64,000 nucleotides of DNA from RYN-133 sp963708645 (GTDB lineage: Bacteria; Actinomycetota; Actinomycetes; Mycobacteriales; Jatrophihabitantaceae). Of the stretch, positions 19,345 to 28,744 are shown in pieces. The stretch covers positions 307,130 to 371,129 of the forward strand of contig CAVPTA010000002.1 in the NCBI GenBank assembly GCA_963708645.1, written 5' to 3'. Under the pieces are notes generated by a model that saw nothing but the letters and a program-made list of their open reading frames with translations, was not told the DNA's origin and ran no database searches. Within the stretch, counting starts at the first letter, position 1. Every line of letters begins with the position of its first letter. Position numbers and translations under genes: made by a program.

Positions 19345-20481
19345 GTGACCCTCGCGCTCGGTGAGTACCTGCGGCGTGCCGTCGCAGTCTCGCGGCGCGA
19401 CGTCGTCGTGGCAGTCGGCGGGTTCGCGGTGGTGCGCGCGTTCGTCCTGCTGTGCCTCACCGCCGGCGGCGAGCGGATCGGTCGAAGCTCGTACTCGGTG
19501 CTGACCAAATGGGACGCGCAGTGGTACGCGGGAATCGCCGAGCACGGCTACGGATTCGTCCGCACGATGCCCGACGGGCGCATGCTGAGCGACTACGCAT
19601 TCTTCCCGCTGTTCCCGTGGTCGGAGCGCCTGCTCTCAGGTCTCACCGGCCTGCCGGCCACCGGCGCCGGAGTGCTCATCAGCTCGATCGCGAGCCTCGT
19701 CGCAGCCGCCGGAATCTTCGCCGTGGCGGAAAAGACCATCGGCCCACGTGCGGCGGTCATCGCGACGATCCTGTGGGCCGTCCTGCCGATCGGACTCGTC
19801 GAGTCGATGGCTTACAGCGAGGCGCTGTTCACCGCACTCGCCGCGTGGGCGTTGTTCGCGACGCTCGACGCGCGTTGGACGTCGGCAGCTGTGCTTGCCT
19901 GCGCGGCCGGCCTGACCCGCCCGACCGGCGTGGCCGTCGTGCTGGCCGTGTGCCTCGCCGCAGTCATCGCGTTCCGTCGCCGCAGGGCCGACCTCGCGTC
20001 GGTGCTGCCCGTCGTGATCGCGCCGCTCGGAATCGTCGGCTACCTGGGCTGGGTCGGCTGGCGGCACCACAGCATCACCGGCTACTTCGACGTGACAAAC
20101 GGCTGGGGGAATCACTTCGACGGCGGCCTGGCGTTCACCCGCTGGATCGGCGCTCACCTCGACGGCTCCAGTCCGATCACGGGCCTGCTGCTCATCGCAG
20201 CGCTCGTCCTGCTGGCGATCACTGTGGTGTTGTGCGTCCGGCAGGGCCAGCCTGCGCCGCTGCTGATCTTCGTCATCGTGATCGTCGCGCTCGCCGTGAC
20301 GACGTCCGGATACTTCGGCTCGCGACCGCGCTATCTGTTGCCGGCGTTCCCGCTGCTGTTCCCGCTGGCGCAGTGGCTCGTCAAGCGTCGCTCCGCGACC
20401 GCCGCAGCGGCGTTGACGGCGGCCGCGATCGGCGCCGGCGTGTGCGCGGTCGCGCTGTTCCTCGGCAACGGGCCGCCCTAA
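19345..20481 (+). CDS. GT-C membrane glycosyltransferase, PIG-V-like
   Basis: A 378-residue polytopic membrane protein with about ten helices. The first extracytoplasmic loop carries 'LTKWDAQWYAGIAEHGY' and 'SDYAFFPLFPW', the aromatic/acidic signature of PIG-V-like (GT-C) mannosyltransferases that use polyprenyl-phosphate sugars. The ppm1 gene at 48205-48963 would make such a donor. The acceptor could be a cell-envelope glycan or glycoprotein. A CATAAT box lies six bases before the GTG start, so the mRNA may be leaderless. Confidence 0.8.
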   Translation: MTLALGEYLRRAVAVSRRDVVVAVGGFAVVRAFVLLCLTAGGERIGRSSYSVLTKWDAQWYAGIAEHGYGFVRTMPDGRMLSDYAFFPLFPWSERLLSGLTGLPATGAGVLISSIASLVAAAGIFAVAEKTIGPRAAVIATILWAVLPIGLVESMAYSEALFTALAAWALFATLDARWTSAAVLACAAGLTRPTGVAVVLAVCLAAVIAFRRRRADLASVLPVVIAPLGIVGYLGWVGWRHHSITGYFDVTNGWGNHFDGGLAFTRWIGAHLDGSSPITGLLLIAALVLLAITVVLCVRQGQPAPLLIFVIVIVALAVTTSGYFGSRPRYLLPAFPLLFPLAQWLVKRRSATAAAALTAAAIGAGVCAVALFLGNGPP

Positions 20482-20500
20482 CCGGCTGGGACTGCGTGGA

Positions 20501-20755
20501 TCACTTCCAACGGAAGTGCACAAACACCCGTCCGAAGTTGTCTCTGTCCTTCTCGACGCGGTGATACAGCGCCTTGATGTCCTTGCGGTCGAGGAAGCGC
20601 AGGACGTGCTTCTTCAACTGCCCGGACCCCTTGCCGGGAATGATCTCGACGAGCGGCGCCTTCTTCGCGATCGCCTCGTCGATGATCGCCTGCAGCGCGC
20701 GATCGATCTCGCCGCCGCGGTTGTAGATGTCATGCAGGTCGAGTTTGAGCTTCAC
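20501..20755 (-). CDS. Smr-domain protein
   Basis: An 84-residue stand-alone Smr (MutS2-related) domain. The LDLH-type start is 'MKLKLDLHDIY', and the core glycine motif is 'VEIIPGKGSGQLKKHVLRFL'. Smr domains bind or nick nucleic acids; recent work on related proteins links them to ribosome rescue, but this short form is uncharacterised. It is convergent with the GT-C gene, 19 bases away. Confidence 0.9.
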   Translation of the reverse strand: MKLKLDLHDIYNRGGEIDRALQAIIDEAIAKKAPLVEIIPGKGSGQLKKHVLRFLDRKDIKALYHRVEKDRDNFGRVFVHFRWK

Positions 20756-20812
20756 GACTCACTCCTGCTCTGCTCGGATATTTGTCCACCACCGCCGGGG
20801 CATGCTCGAAAT

Positions 20813-21818
20813 ATGGCCGAGGGCAGTTTCGAACGTGACTCCAACTACATCACGACCCGCATCACTGCCGACGGACGAGACGGATTCCCGGTCCAGCCCG
20901 ACCGCTACCGCCTCGTCGTGGCGAGAGCCTGTCCGTGGGCAAATCGCGCGATCATCGTGCGCCGGCTGCTCGGGCTCGAGGACGTGCTGAGCATGGCACT
21001 GTGCGGCCCGACGCACGACGAACGCAGCTGGACCTTCGATCTCTATCCCGGCGGCAAGGATCCCGTCCTCGGCATCGAACGGCTGCAGCAGGCCTTCTTC
21101 GCCCGCGACCCCGACTACTCGCGCGGCATCACCGTCCCGGCGATCGTCGACGTCCCGTCCGGCGCGGTCGTCACGAACGACTTTGCGCAGATGACGATCG
21201 ACTTCAGCCTCGAGTGGACGAAGTTCCATCGCGGTGGCGCACCCGAGCTCTATCCCGAGGCCCGCCGCGAAGAGATCGACGAGGTCGCCGAACTCGTCTA
21301 CAACGACGTCAACAACGGGGTGTATCGCACGGGGTTCGCGAGCAGCCAGAGCGCCTACGACCGCGCGTACAGAAGGCTGTTCGAGCGTCTCGACTGGCTC
21401 GAGAATCGCCTTCGTACGCAGCGTTACCTGGTCGGCGACACGATCACCGAGGCGGACGTGCGGCTGTTCACGACGCTTGCGCGCTTCGACGCGGTCTATC
21501 ACGGTCACTTCAAGTGCAACCGGACGAAGCTCACCGAGATGCCGGTGCTCTGGAGCCTATGCGCGTGACCTGTTCCAGACTCCCGGGTTCGGTGACACGA
21601 CCGACTTCAGCCAGATCAAGCACCACTACTACGAGGTGCACACCGGCATCAACCCGACCGGCATCGTTCCGCTCGGTCCGGATCTCACCGGCTGGCTGAC
21701 TCCGCACGATCGCGAGCAGCTGGGCGGACGGCCGTTCGGCGACGGCACTCCCCCGTCGGCGGCGGCGCCCGCCGAGACGGTGGCGCCGGAGCACGGACCA
21801 GTCGCCGAGGTCGCCTGA
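20813..21818 (+). pseudogene. Xi-class GST / glutathionyl-hydroquinone reductase-like, frameshifted
   Basis: An ECM4/YqjG-type (xi-class) thiol transferase. The active-site Cys40 is in 'ARACPWANR', 'VPAIVDVPSGAVVTND' is typical of the thioredoxin-like half, and the helical half ends near 'HFKCNRTKLTEMP'. In actinomycetes the thiol partner may be mycothiol. The frame breaks at about 21556 (AGCCTAT): one frame stops after 'VLWSLCA', and the next frame goes on with 'YARDLFQTPGFGDTTDF' to 21818, a normal family C-terminus. Deleting one C repairs it, so sequencing error is more likely than a real pseudogene. Confidence 0.85.
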
Positions 21819-21855
21819 GCCGCGCTACGGTGGCGCCGACGACAGGGGGCACCGC

Positions 21856-22227
21856 ATGCTCACGAATTCACCCTTCTTTGCCAGCTACGCCGTCGACGAC
21901 TTGACGGCAGCCGAAGAGTTCTACACCCAGAAGCTCGGCCTCGCGATCAACGACATCGGACCCGGGCTGCTCGGGCTACGCGCAGGCAACGGCTATTCGG
22001 TGTTGATCTACGCGAAGCCCGGCTACGAGCCGGCCGGCCATACGGTGCTCAACTTCCCTGTCGATGACATCGACGCAGCGGTCGACGACCTCATCGCGTC
22101 CGGGATCACCTTCGAGCAGTACGACGACGGCCCGCTCAAGACGAACGAGAAGGGGATCGCCGAACCAGGTCCGAAGCAGGCCTGGTTCCGCGACCCGGCA
22201 GGCAACATCCTGTCGGTCATCCAGTAG
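21856..22227 (+). CDS. VOC-family protein
   Basis: A 123-residue glyoxalase/bleomycin-resistance-fold protein: 'LTAAEEFYTQKLGLAI' near the start, 'HTVLNFPVDDIDAAVDDL' in the middle and 'KQAWFRDPAGNILSVIQ' at the end. It is a single VOC module, probably dimeric. The specific reaction or ligand cannot be told. The gap to the GST gene is 37 bases and to the next hydrolase 45 bases, so a loose operon is possible. Confidence 0.87.
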   Translation: MLTNSPFFASYAVDDLTAAEEFYTQKLGLAINDIGPGLLGLRAGNGYSVLIYAKPGYEPAGHTVLNFPVDDIDAAVDDLIASGITFEQYDDGPLKTNEKGIAEPGPKQAWFRDPAGNILSVIQ

Positions 22228-22272
22228 TCGCACGCTAACTGCGACAGTGCGTCTCAGGTAGGGTCTGCGGGC

Positions 22273-23082
22273 ATGACACGGGTGCGCAGCTCGGACGGTA
22301 CGCAGCTCGCGGTCTACGAATCCGGTGCGGCCGACGCGCCGGTGCTGGTGTGCGTGCACGGCTTCCCCGACAACCACGCAGTGTGGGACCGGCTGGCCGC
22401 CGAGCTCGACACCGACTTCCGCGTCGTGCGTTACGACGTGCGTGGTGCCGGCGCGTCGGACGTGCCCGCCGACAAGACCGGCTACCGCCTCCCCCTGCTC
22501 GTCGACGATCTCTACGCCGTCCTCGACGAGGTGGCACCGGGTGCGCCCGTCCATCTCCTGGGGCACGACTGGGGGTCGGTGCAGCTGTGGCCGGCGCTCA
22601 CCGATCCGCGCGCAGCCGGACGGATCCTCTCGTTCACGTCCGTCTCCGGACCCTCGCTCGACCATGCCTCCCGTTGGCTGCGCAACCGCGACGCCCGCCT
22701 CAGCGCGCGGCTCAAGCAGTTCGCGCACTCGTACTACACGCTGCTGTTCCAGTTGCCGCGCGTGCCCGAAGCAGCGATCCGACGGGGCCTGCTCGAGCGC
22801 ACGGTCGGCAAGCGGTCGCGATCAGATCAGATCAACGGTCTGAACCTGTACCGCGCCAACATGTTCGCGGCCCTGCGCGCGCCGCGCCCGCACTCCATCG
22901 ACGTGCCGGTGCAGGTGATCGCGCCCGGTGCGGATCCGTTCATCACACCGGTCTGCGCGACCGAGGCACCAGCACCGTTCGTGAACAACCTGCACACGCG
23001 GCTGATCGAGGGCGGGCATTGGGTCGTGAAGGACGACCCCGCTCTGATCGCCGACCACGTCCGCGACTTCGCGCTCGGTTAG
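22273..23082 (+). CDS. Alpha/beta hydrolase, epoxide hydrolase-like
   Basis: A 269-residue alpha/beta hydrolase. The oxyanion motif is 'CVHGFPDNHAVW', and the nucleophile elbow 'LLGHDWGSVQLW' carries Asp rather than Ser, as in epoxide hydrolases and haloalkane dehalogenases. 'YDVRGAGASDVP' is the usual loop and the terminal His is in 'EGGHWVVKDDP'. It resembles the hydrolase domain of mycobacterial EphD without the attached SDR domain. Its end overlaps the convergent hypothetical gene by 4 bases. Confidence 0.87.
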   Translation: MTRVRSSDGTQLAVYESGAADAPVLVCVHGFPDNHAVWDRLAAELDTDFRVVRYDVRGAGASDVPADKTGYRLPLLVDDLYAVLDEVAPGAPVHLLGHDWGSVQLWPALTDPRAAGRILSFTSVSGPSLDHASRWLRNRDARLSARLKQFAHSYYTLLFQLPRVPEAAIRRGLLERTVGKRSRSDQINGLNLYRANMFAALRAPRPHSIDVPVQVIAPGADPFITPVCATEAPAPFVNNLHTRLIEGGHWVVKDDPALIADHVRDFALG

Positions 23083-23975
23083 CCCACCGGCCGTAGCCAG
23101 ACGGTCAGCTGGACGAGCTTGGCCGGCTGTGCGTCGACGACCTTTGCCAACGCGTCGGAGACGATCGGCACGCGTGCTCCGATGAATACGTTGCCGTGCG
23201 AATCGATCGCGGCGGCGGCCGTTTCGTCGATAGTGGAAAGCCCGGGGCCCAGGTGGGTCTTGAGTGCTGTCTCCGCGCCGGCGATCTGCTGGGCCGAGAA
23301 CGGAGACTGCACGACACACAGCCGCTTGCCGTAGGTCTTCGTGAGCGCGGTCCCGGCGTCGGTCGGGTCGCCGGCCGTGACGACGTACGCGACCTGCGCA
23401 CTGCGCGTCGGGTGCAGCACCGTGGTCAGAAGGACGTCGCCCGGATGAGCCTGCCGATAGCGATAGACGGTCGAGATGTCGACCCTCCCGTCCGGCCAGC
23501 CGCCGTCCGGGGCGGTGCAGGGGACGTCGTCGTGGAACTGCACGTGCGCCGGCGGCGGCACGTACTTGGAAACCGAGGTGACCGCGATCGAATCACCTTG
23601 ATAGACGCCAGTGATCGTCACCTCGCGTCCGGGGCGCAGTTCACTCGTCGCGGCACCCGTGAGGGCAACTGACACTGGGCAGCTCTGCGCATCGTCCACA
23701 CCCACGGCGACAGGTCCGCAGAGTCGGACCGGGCCGCCCGGCGGGACGAATACCTTGCCGGAACCGCGGACCATGTCGCCGTCGTGCAGCACCGCCGCCG
23801 AAGCATGGCCGGAGGGGATGGTCGCGCTCGTGCGCAGATCGAAGTTGTCGCTCGGCCCGCCGGAGTTCAGCACGACGGTGACGATGATCACGAGGACGAC
23901 CAGGGCGCCCGCTGCGGCGAACGGCAGCCAGGTCGGCGTATCGCTGCGGCCACGCGTCGCATCCGTCCCGTCCAT
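23079..23975 (-). CDS. Membrane-anchored hypothetical protein
   Basis: A 298-residue protein with a short cytoplasmic tail and one transmembrane helix (about residues 17-38), followed by an extracytoplasmic part of about 260 residues containing four cysteines. No catalytic motif or known family was recognised. It is divergent from the Ser/Thr kinase gene with 90 bases between starts, and both are single-pass membrane proteins with external domains, so a functional link is possible but not shown. Confidence 0.65.
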   Translation of the reverse strand: MDGTDATRGRSDTPTWLPFAAAGALVVLVIIVTVVLNSGGPSDNFDLRTSATIPSGHASAAVLHDGDMVRGSGKVFVPPGGPVRLCGPVAVGVDDAQSCPVSVALTGAATSELRPGREVTITGVYQGDSIAVTSVSKYVPPPAHVQFHDDVPCTAPDGGWPDGRVDISTVYRYRQAHPGDVLLTTVLHPTRSAQVAYVVTAGDPTDAGTALTKTYGKRLCVVQSPFSAQQIAGAETALKTHLGPGLSTIDETAAAAIDSHGNVFIGARVPIVSDALAKVVDAQPAKLVQLTVWLRPVG

Positions 23976-24065
23976 GCGTCCAGTACACCGCAACCCAGCA
24001 GGTGGGTAGGTAATGTGGTTGGGCGCTGGAGGGTTGTGTCCTGTTGTCGATGGAACGGAGCGCGG

Positions 24066-25703
24066 GTGGCTGACGCCGAGACGCGGATCGGCGGTCGCTA
24101 CCGCCTGGTCCGGCAGCTCGCCGCCGGCGGCATGGGCACCGTCTGGGAGGGCTGGGACGAGCGACTGCACCGGACGGTCGCGATCAAGCAGTTGCAGTTG
24201 CAACCGGGATTGAGCGCGCCGGACGCCGAGATCGCCTCGCAGCGGGTGATGCGCGAGGCTCGGCTGACCGCGCGACTGCATCATCCGAACGCGGTGCAGG
24301 TCTTCGACGTGGTCGACGACAACAACCGACCGTGCCTGGTGATGCAATACGTCCCCTCGCGCAGCCTGCAAGAGATCGTGCGCACCGAGGGGCCGCTCGA
24401 ACCGCTGGCCGTCGCCCGCATCGGGACGCAGGTTGCCGCCGCGCTCGCGGCTGCCCATCGTGCCGGCATCGTGCACCGCGATGTGAAGCCGGGCAACGTC
24501 CTCATCGTCGATGACGGCACAGCCAAGATCACCGACTTCGGCATCTCGCATGCCGTCGACGACGTCACGCTGACCTCGACCGGACTCGTGTCGGGGACGC
24601 CTGCATACCTTGCTCCCGAGGTCGCGCGCGGCCATGATTCCGACTTCGCGTCCGATGTGTATTCACTCGGCGCGACGCTCTACATGGCCGTCGAGGGTCA
24701 ACCGCCGTCCGGCAACGACGTCAACCCGATGGCCGTCCTGCACCGCGTCGCGTCCGGTAACACCAATCCGCCGGTGCGTAGCGGTCCGATGACCGCGACG
24801 TTGCTCTCGATGATGGCGCAGACACCCGGCGAGCGTCCGGACATGGTTGCCGTCGCGAATCGACTCACCGACGTCGGACTGGGACGCGTCGGCGGGAGCG
24901 ATCGGCAGACGAAGGCGCTCCGCACCCAGCCGCCCACGTCGGTCGCGCCGTCGCCGTCGCCCCAACCGCCGTCGCCCCGACGGTCGGCGCAGCTGTCACC
25001 GCTGCCGCCTGAGCTGTCGCCGCGACCGGCCAAACCCGCGCCGCGCACGATGGCGCTCGATTCGTCCCCGTCGATGCCGCCCCCGCCGATGTCGGGACCG
25101 CCGCCGTTGTTGCCGATGTCGAGCGGGCCGGACGCGCCGCGATCCCGCTCGCTGTGGCCGGTGCTCGTGGCCGCGGTGTTGGTGATCGGCCTCGGCATCG
25201 TCCTCGGCGTCATGCTGCTGGGCGGCAACGACACCACCGCAACCTCGGCGAGCGGCCCGAGCGCTTCGACCAGCCCGTCGTCCGCATCGCACAGCCCGTC
25301 CAAGCCGGCGACGAGTTCGTCGTCAGCACCCACGTCGTCGTCCTCGTCCAAATCGGTGAACGCGCCACCTCCGACGACGCATCACGCGCCGACGCGGTCC
25401 GAACTGGTCTCGGCGATCGCCGACTACTACGACCTCGTGCCCGCCAACCTCGACGCAGGCTGGAGGCGGCTGAGCCGGCATTTCCAGACTACGAAGGCGC
25501 AGAGCCGCGGTGTCTACGACTCGTACTGGGGCGGCGTGAGCCGCGTGGATGTGTCGGCTGCGCGCGCGGAACCGCCGCGCTCGGCAGTTGCGACGCTCGT
25601 CTATCACTACAAGAACGGCCAGGTGACGAGAGAGCGCACGAGGTTCGTCTTCGTGCAACGCGACGGGATGCTGAAGATCTACGAGACCGAGGTGCTCGGA
25701 TAG
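24066..25703 (+). CDS. Receptor-type Ser/Thr protein kinase, PknB-like
   Basis: A 545-residue Hanks-type kinase. The Gly loop is 'LAAGGMGTVWEGWD', the lysine is in 'VAIKQLQLQ', the catalytic loop is 'HRDVKPGNVL', the DFG motif is 'ITDFGISHA' and the APE motif is 'AYLAPEVARG'. The kinase domain covers about residues 10-275, then comes a Pro-rich juxtamembrane stretch and one transmembrane helix (about 360-385). A Ser/Thr linker leads to an external domain of about 110 residues with an NTF2-like look ('SAIADYYDLVPANLDAGW'). There are no PASTA repeats. The GTG start fits the family N-terminus 'IGGRYRLVRQL'. Confidence 0.92.
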   Translation: MADAETRIGGRYRLVRQLAAGGMGTVWEGWDERLHRTVAIKQLQLQPGLSAPDAEIASQRVMREARLTARLHHPNAVQVFDVVDDNNRPCLVMQYVPSRSLQEIVRTEGPLEPLAVARIGTQVAAALAAAHRAGIVHRDVKPGNVLIVDDGTAKITDFGISHAVDDVTLTSTGLVSGTPAYLAPEVARGHDSDFASDVYSLGATLYMAVEGQPPSGNDVNPMAVLHRVASGNTNPPVRSGPMTATLLSMMAQTPGERPDMVAVANRLTDVGLGRVGGSDRQTKALRTQPPTSVAPSPSPQPPSPRRSAQLSPLPPELSPRPAKPAPRTMALDSSPSMPPPPMSGPPPLLPMSSGPDAPRSRSLWPVLVAAVLVIGLGIVLGVMLLGGNDTTATSASGPSASTSPSSASHSPSKPATSSSSAPTSSSSSKSVNAPPPTTHHAPTRSELVSAIADYYDLVPANLDAGWRRLSRHFQTTKAQSRGVYDSYWGGVSRVDVSAARAEPPRSAVATLVYHYKNGQVTRERTRFVFVQRDGMLKIYETEVLG

Positions 25704-25719
25704 GCGACTGCGGGTTCGG

Positions 25720-26901
25720 CTACGGATCGGCGGCAGGAGACTCGTCGATCGGCTTGCCGTAGCGCCGGCCCGGTCGGCGAGGTCCACCAGGTCGTCCCGT
25801 TCGAGTCGCGCTAGACTGCCAGCCACCCTCGTGCTTGCAGTGGTGATGCCGTAAACACAACGGTTCAAGGTTGGCGATCACGGTGTTTCGGCCGTTGTAG
25901 GGGTCGATGTGGTCGCATTCGCAGCTGATTGCGCGTCGGTTGCAGCCGGGGAACCGGCACGTCGGATGCTGCGCGGTGACCCAACGCCACTGCGCCGCCG
26001 AGGGGTAGCGGCGTTCGGGGTGAGCATCGATCCCGCATTCGGGGATCACCCGACCGGCCGCGTCGACCAGCACGCGGTCGATGCGGGTCGTCGGGTCGGC
26101 CAGGATCTCGCGGACCTGGCTCGCGGGGATCGGGCCGTAACCGGCCAGTTCACCCGGCAGATCGCTCGATCCCGTCAGCGGTGTCCTCACGCACGAGCAG
26201 CTGGACCCGTATCCCGCGGGCCGGCGTTCCCGCGAGGGTGCGACCCAGGACGAGGTCGCGCAGGGTGTCAGCCCGTTTCTGGTCCATGCTGCGGTCGTCG
26301 TCGACCTTCTTCGCCATTGCGGTCAGCCGGGCGAACATCGCTTCGCCGTCGGCAGCGGTGTGGGTCGACCAGATGCCGGCCATCCCGTCCGGCAACGGGT
26401 TGCAGTGCACCAGCCGCTCGGCCGTGGCCTCGACGTGGCGCTCTTCTTCCTTACGGGTATCGAGGCGAGCGATCACGCGCCGCAACGACGCCCGGAACCG
26501 GGTCACCGTCTGTTCCGCTGCCCGCTCGAGCACCCGCTCCTCGACCTCGGCGATCACCACCGGATCCAGCTGAGAGGTCAGCTCGACGCGACGCGCACAT
26601 GCGCATCACTGATCCGACCCGCCTCATACAGCGCGAACAGCCGCGGCAACCTCTCCACCAGGTGCGTGGCCTGCATCAGCCGCGTCTTCGCATAATCCGG
26701 CGACCACCGCAACGCACACGCAACGTCCTCGCGCGCCCACTCCTTCTCATCACTCGGATCGTGGATCGAGGCGAGAAACGCCTCACGACGAGCCTGAACC
26801 CGCGCCTCGAGTCTGGTCAGTTCCTCGAGACAGTCGAACCGCTGATCACGCGACAACCCCGCAGGATCTGCCCGCAACAACCGCTCGATCTTCCTCGCCA
26901 C
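25720..26901 (-). pseudogene. DUF222/HNH endonuclease (13E12-type), twice frameshifted
   Basis: A second DUF222/HNH gene on the minus strand. Segment one (26901-26578) is the DUF222 N-terminus. Segment two continues as 'LTSQLDPVVIAEVEERVLERAAEQ' in another frame to about 26185. Segment three runs from 'PLTGSSDLPGELAGYGPIPAS' to the HNH site 'CRFPGCNRRAISCECDHIDPYN'. The two single-base shifts (near 26575 and 26185) compensate, so the outer segments share a frame. The sequence differs clearly from the copy at 6092-7328, so this is not a recent duplicate. No terminal repeats were found. Confidence 0.8.
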
Positions 26902-27086
26902 AACCCGAACCTAGGACCCAGGTCTGACAATTCGGGCGCCAATCCGCATCTGTCAAAGGAGATTCTTCGGATCAAGGCTGATCGAACGATCCACAGTCCT
27001 TGAACATCCAAGTCGCGGGCGCGCCACTGTCGGAAGTTCGCCACGCAACCGAAGATCTTCTCGCCTGAGCGCCAAGTCATACTTGA

Positions 27087-27332
27087 ATGGTGATTGTGTC
27101 GAGGCGAGTCGGATGGTTCTTCGTTGCCTTCGGCGTGTGGAGCTGGATCATCTGGCCGACCTTCTTGAAGAACATCTGGGCCGACCATCGGTCGTGGAAT
27201 CACGGCATGACCGCGTTCTTCACCGTGCATCTCTTGCTGACGATCGTGTCGTTGGCGCTCGGCACGATCATCGGCGGTTACGGCATACGTGCGCTGCGCA
27301 CGACCAGGGCCGAATCGGTGCAGACGCGCTAG
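27087..27332 (+). CDS. SCO4848-family small membrane protein
   Basis: An 81-residue protein with two membrane helices. The first carries 'RRVGWFFVAFGVWSWIIWPTF' style sequence (residues 6-26) and the second 'HLLLTIVSLALGTIIGGYG', matching the SCO4848 family of actinomycete membrane proteins. The function is unknown. It ends overlapping the convergent WS/DGAT gene by 4 bases. Confidence 0.8.
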   Translation: MVIVSRRVGWFFVAFGVWSWIIWPTFLKNIWADHRSWNHGMTAFFTVHLLLTIVSLALGTIIGGYGIRALRTTRAESVQTR

Positions 27333-28714
27333 ACGCCGACGGCGACTTCGAGCGCGCTCAACTCGTCGTTGAGATAGGTCAGCAACCGCTGCAGATGCGG
27401 GACGGACCGTCGGCAACCGACGAGGCCGAAGGCGATCTCGTCGGCATAGCTCGTCACGGTGATGTTCAGCGCCTGACCGTCGAGCACGATCGACAACGGG
27501 TAGAGCCCGTCCAATCGCGCGCCGTTCCAGTACATCGGCGTACGCGGCCCGGGAACGTTCGAGATCACCAGGTTGAACGGCGGGCGCATCTTGCCGTCGA
27601 GCCGCAGCAACGGATACACGGCGAGCGGGCTGACACCGAGCGCGCTCATCGCCATCATCTGCAGCTGCGACATGCCGTGCATGGCATCCTTGCCGTCGAT
27701 CATCGACTGGTGCACGGTTTGCAACCGCTCGACGGGATCGTCGAGGTGGGTGCCGAGATTGCACATCACGACGCCGACCGAGTTGCCGCCGCCGTCACCG
27801 CCGCCGGACTCCTCGCCGTGCAGCGACACCGGAACCATCGCGATCAGCGGTGAATCCGGCAGCGCGTCCTCTGCGAGCAGGTACGACCGCAGCGCCCCCG
27901 AACACATCGTGAGCACCACATCGTTGACCGTCGCGTCGCACGCCTTGCCGACCTGACGAATCCGCTCGATCGGCCACGACTGCGCAGCGAAGCGGCGCGC
28001 GCCGGTGACTGGGACGTTGAACATCGTCTTCGGCGCAGAGAACGACACGTTGCCGCCCTGCTCGTTGAGGCCACGTCCGACGGTGCGAATGAGCGCCGGA
28101 CCCATCCCCGCGACATCTCCCGCCATCGCGAGGGCCTGCTTGAGCGCCGTGACCGGCATCGAACCGGTCCGTTCGCGCGACGGCTTCGACCGACGCTGAC
28201 GCGGCGCCCACGGCGGCGGCATCGACAGGTCGTCGGGATCGTCGGACAGCATGCGGCTCAACACCCGCAGCGCCGACACCCCGTCAACCAGCGCGTGATG
28301 CGACTTGAAGTACACCGCGAAGCGGCCGTCGTTGAGTCCCTCGATGAGGTGGGTCTCCCACAACGGACGATGCCGATCGAGCAACGACGAGTGCAGCCGC
28401 GAGCACAGCGCGAGCAGCTCGCGCACCCGCGCCGGCTGTGGCAACGCGTTCTTGCGGACGTGGTGCTCGAGATCGAACTGCTCGTCGACCTCCCACCCCC
28501 ATTGTCCGAGCGACGCGATCGACCGGCGCGCGCGCTTCTGGAACAGCGGCGCCACCTCGGTGCTGGCCAGCGCCTGGTCGAACAACGCGCTCACGTCCTG
28601 GGCAGTCGCCCCGTCCGGCGGCTGGAACAGCTGCAGGCTTCCCACGTGCATCGGATGCTCGCGCGTTTCGGCAAGCAGGAACAGCGCGCTCTGTGGAGGC
28701 ATCGGCACCAGCAT
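27329..28714 (-). CDS. Wax ester synthase/diacylglycerol acyltransferase (WS/DGAT)
   Basis: A 461-residue bifunctional WS/DGAT acyltransferase. The active-site HHxxxDG is present as 'KSHHALVDGVSALR' near residue 135, and 'NLVISNVPGP' near residue 385 is the second family signature. The enzyme joins acyl-CoA to diacylglycerol or fatty alcohol to make storage triacylglycerol or wax, working at the inner face of the membrane. Actinomycetes usually have several copies. It fits the lipid-metabolism genes at 36-43 kb but is not linked to them in an operon. Confidence 0.93.
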   Translation of the reverse strand: MLVPMPPQSALFLLAETREHPMHVGSLQLFQPPDGATAQDVSALFDQALASTEVAPLFQKRARRSIASLGQWGWEVDEQFDLEHHVRKNALPQPARVRELLALCSRLHSSLLDRHRPLWETHLIEGLNDGRFAVYFKSHHALVDGVSALRVLSRMLSDDPDDLSMPPPWAPRQRRSKPSRERTGSMPVTALKQALAMAGDVAGMGPALIRTVGRGLNEQGGNVSFSAPKTMFNVPVTGARRFAAQSWPIERIRQVGKACDATVNDVVLTMCSGALRSYLLAEDALPDSPLIAMVPVSLHGEESGGGDGGGNSVGVVMCNLGTHLDDPVERLQTVHQSMIDGKDAMHGMSQLQMMAMSALGVSPLAVYPLLRLDGKMRPPFNLVISNVPGPRTPMYWNGARLDGLYPLSIVLDGQALNITVTSYADEIAFGLVGCRRSVPHLQRLLTYLNDELSALEVAVGV

Positions 28715-28744
28715 GGTGCGAGTCTTCCACGGTTTGCGTGATAC

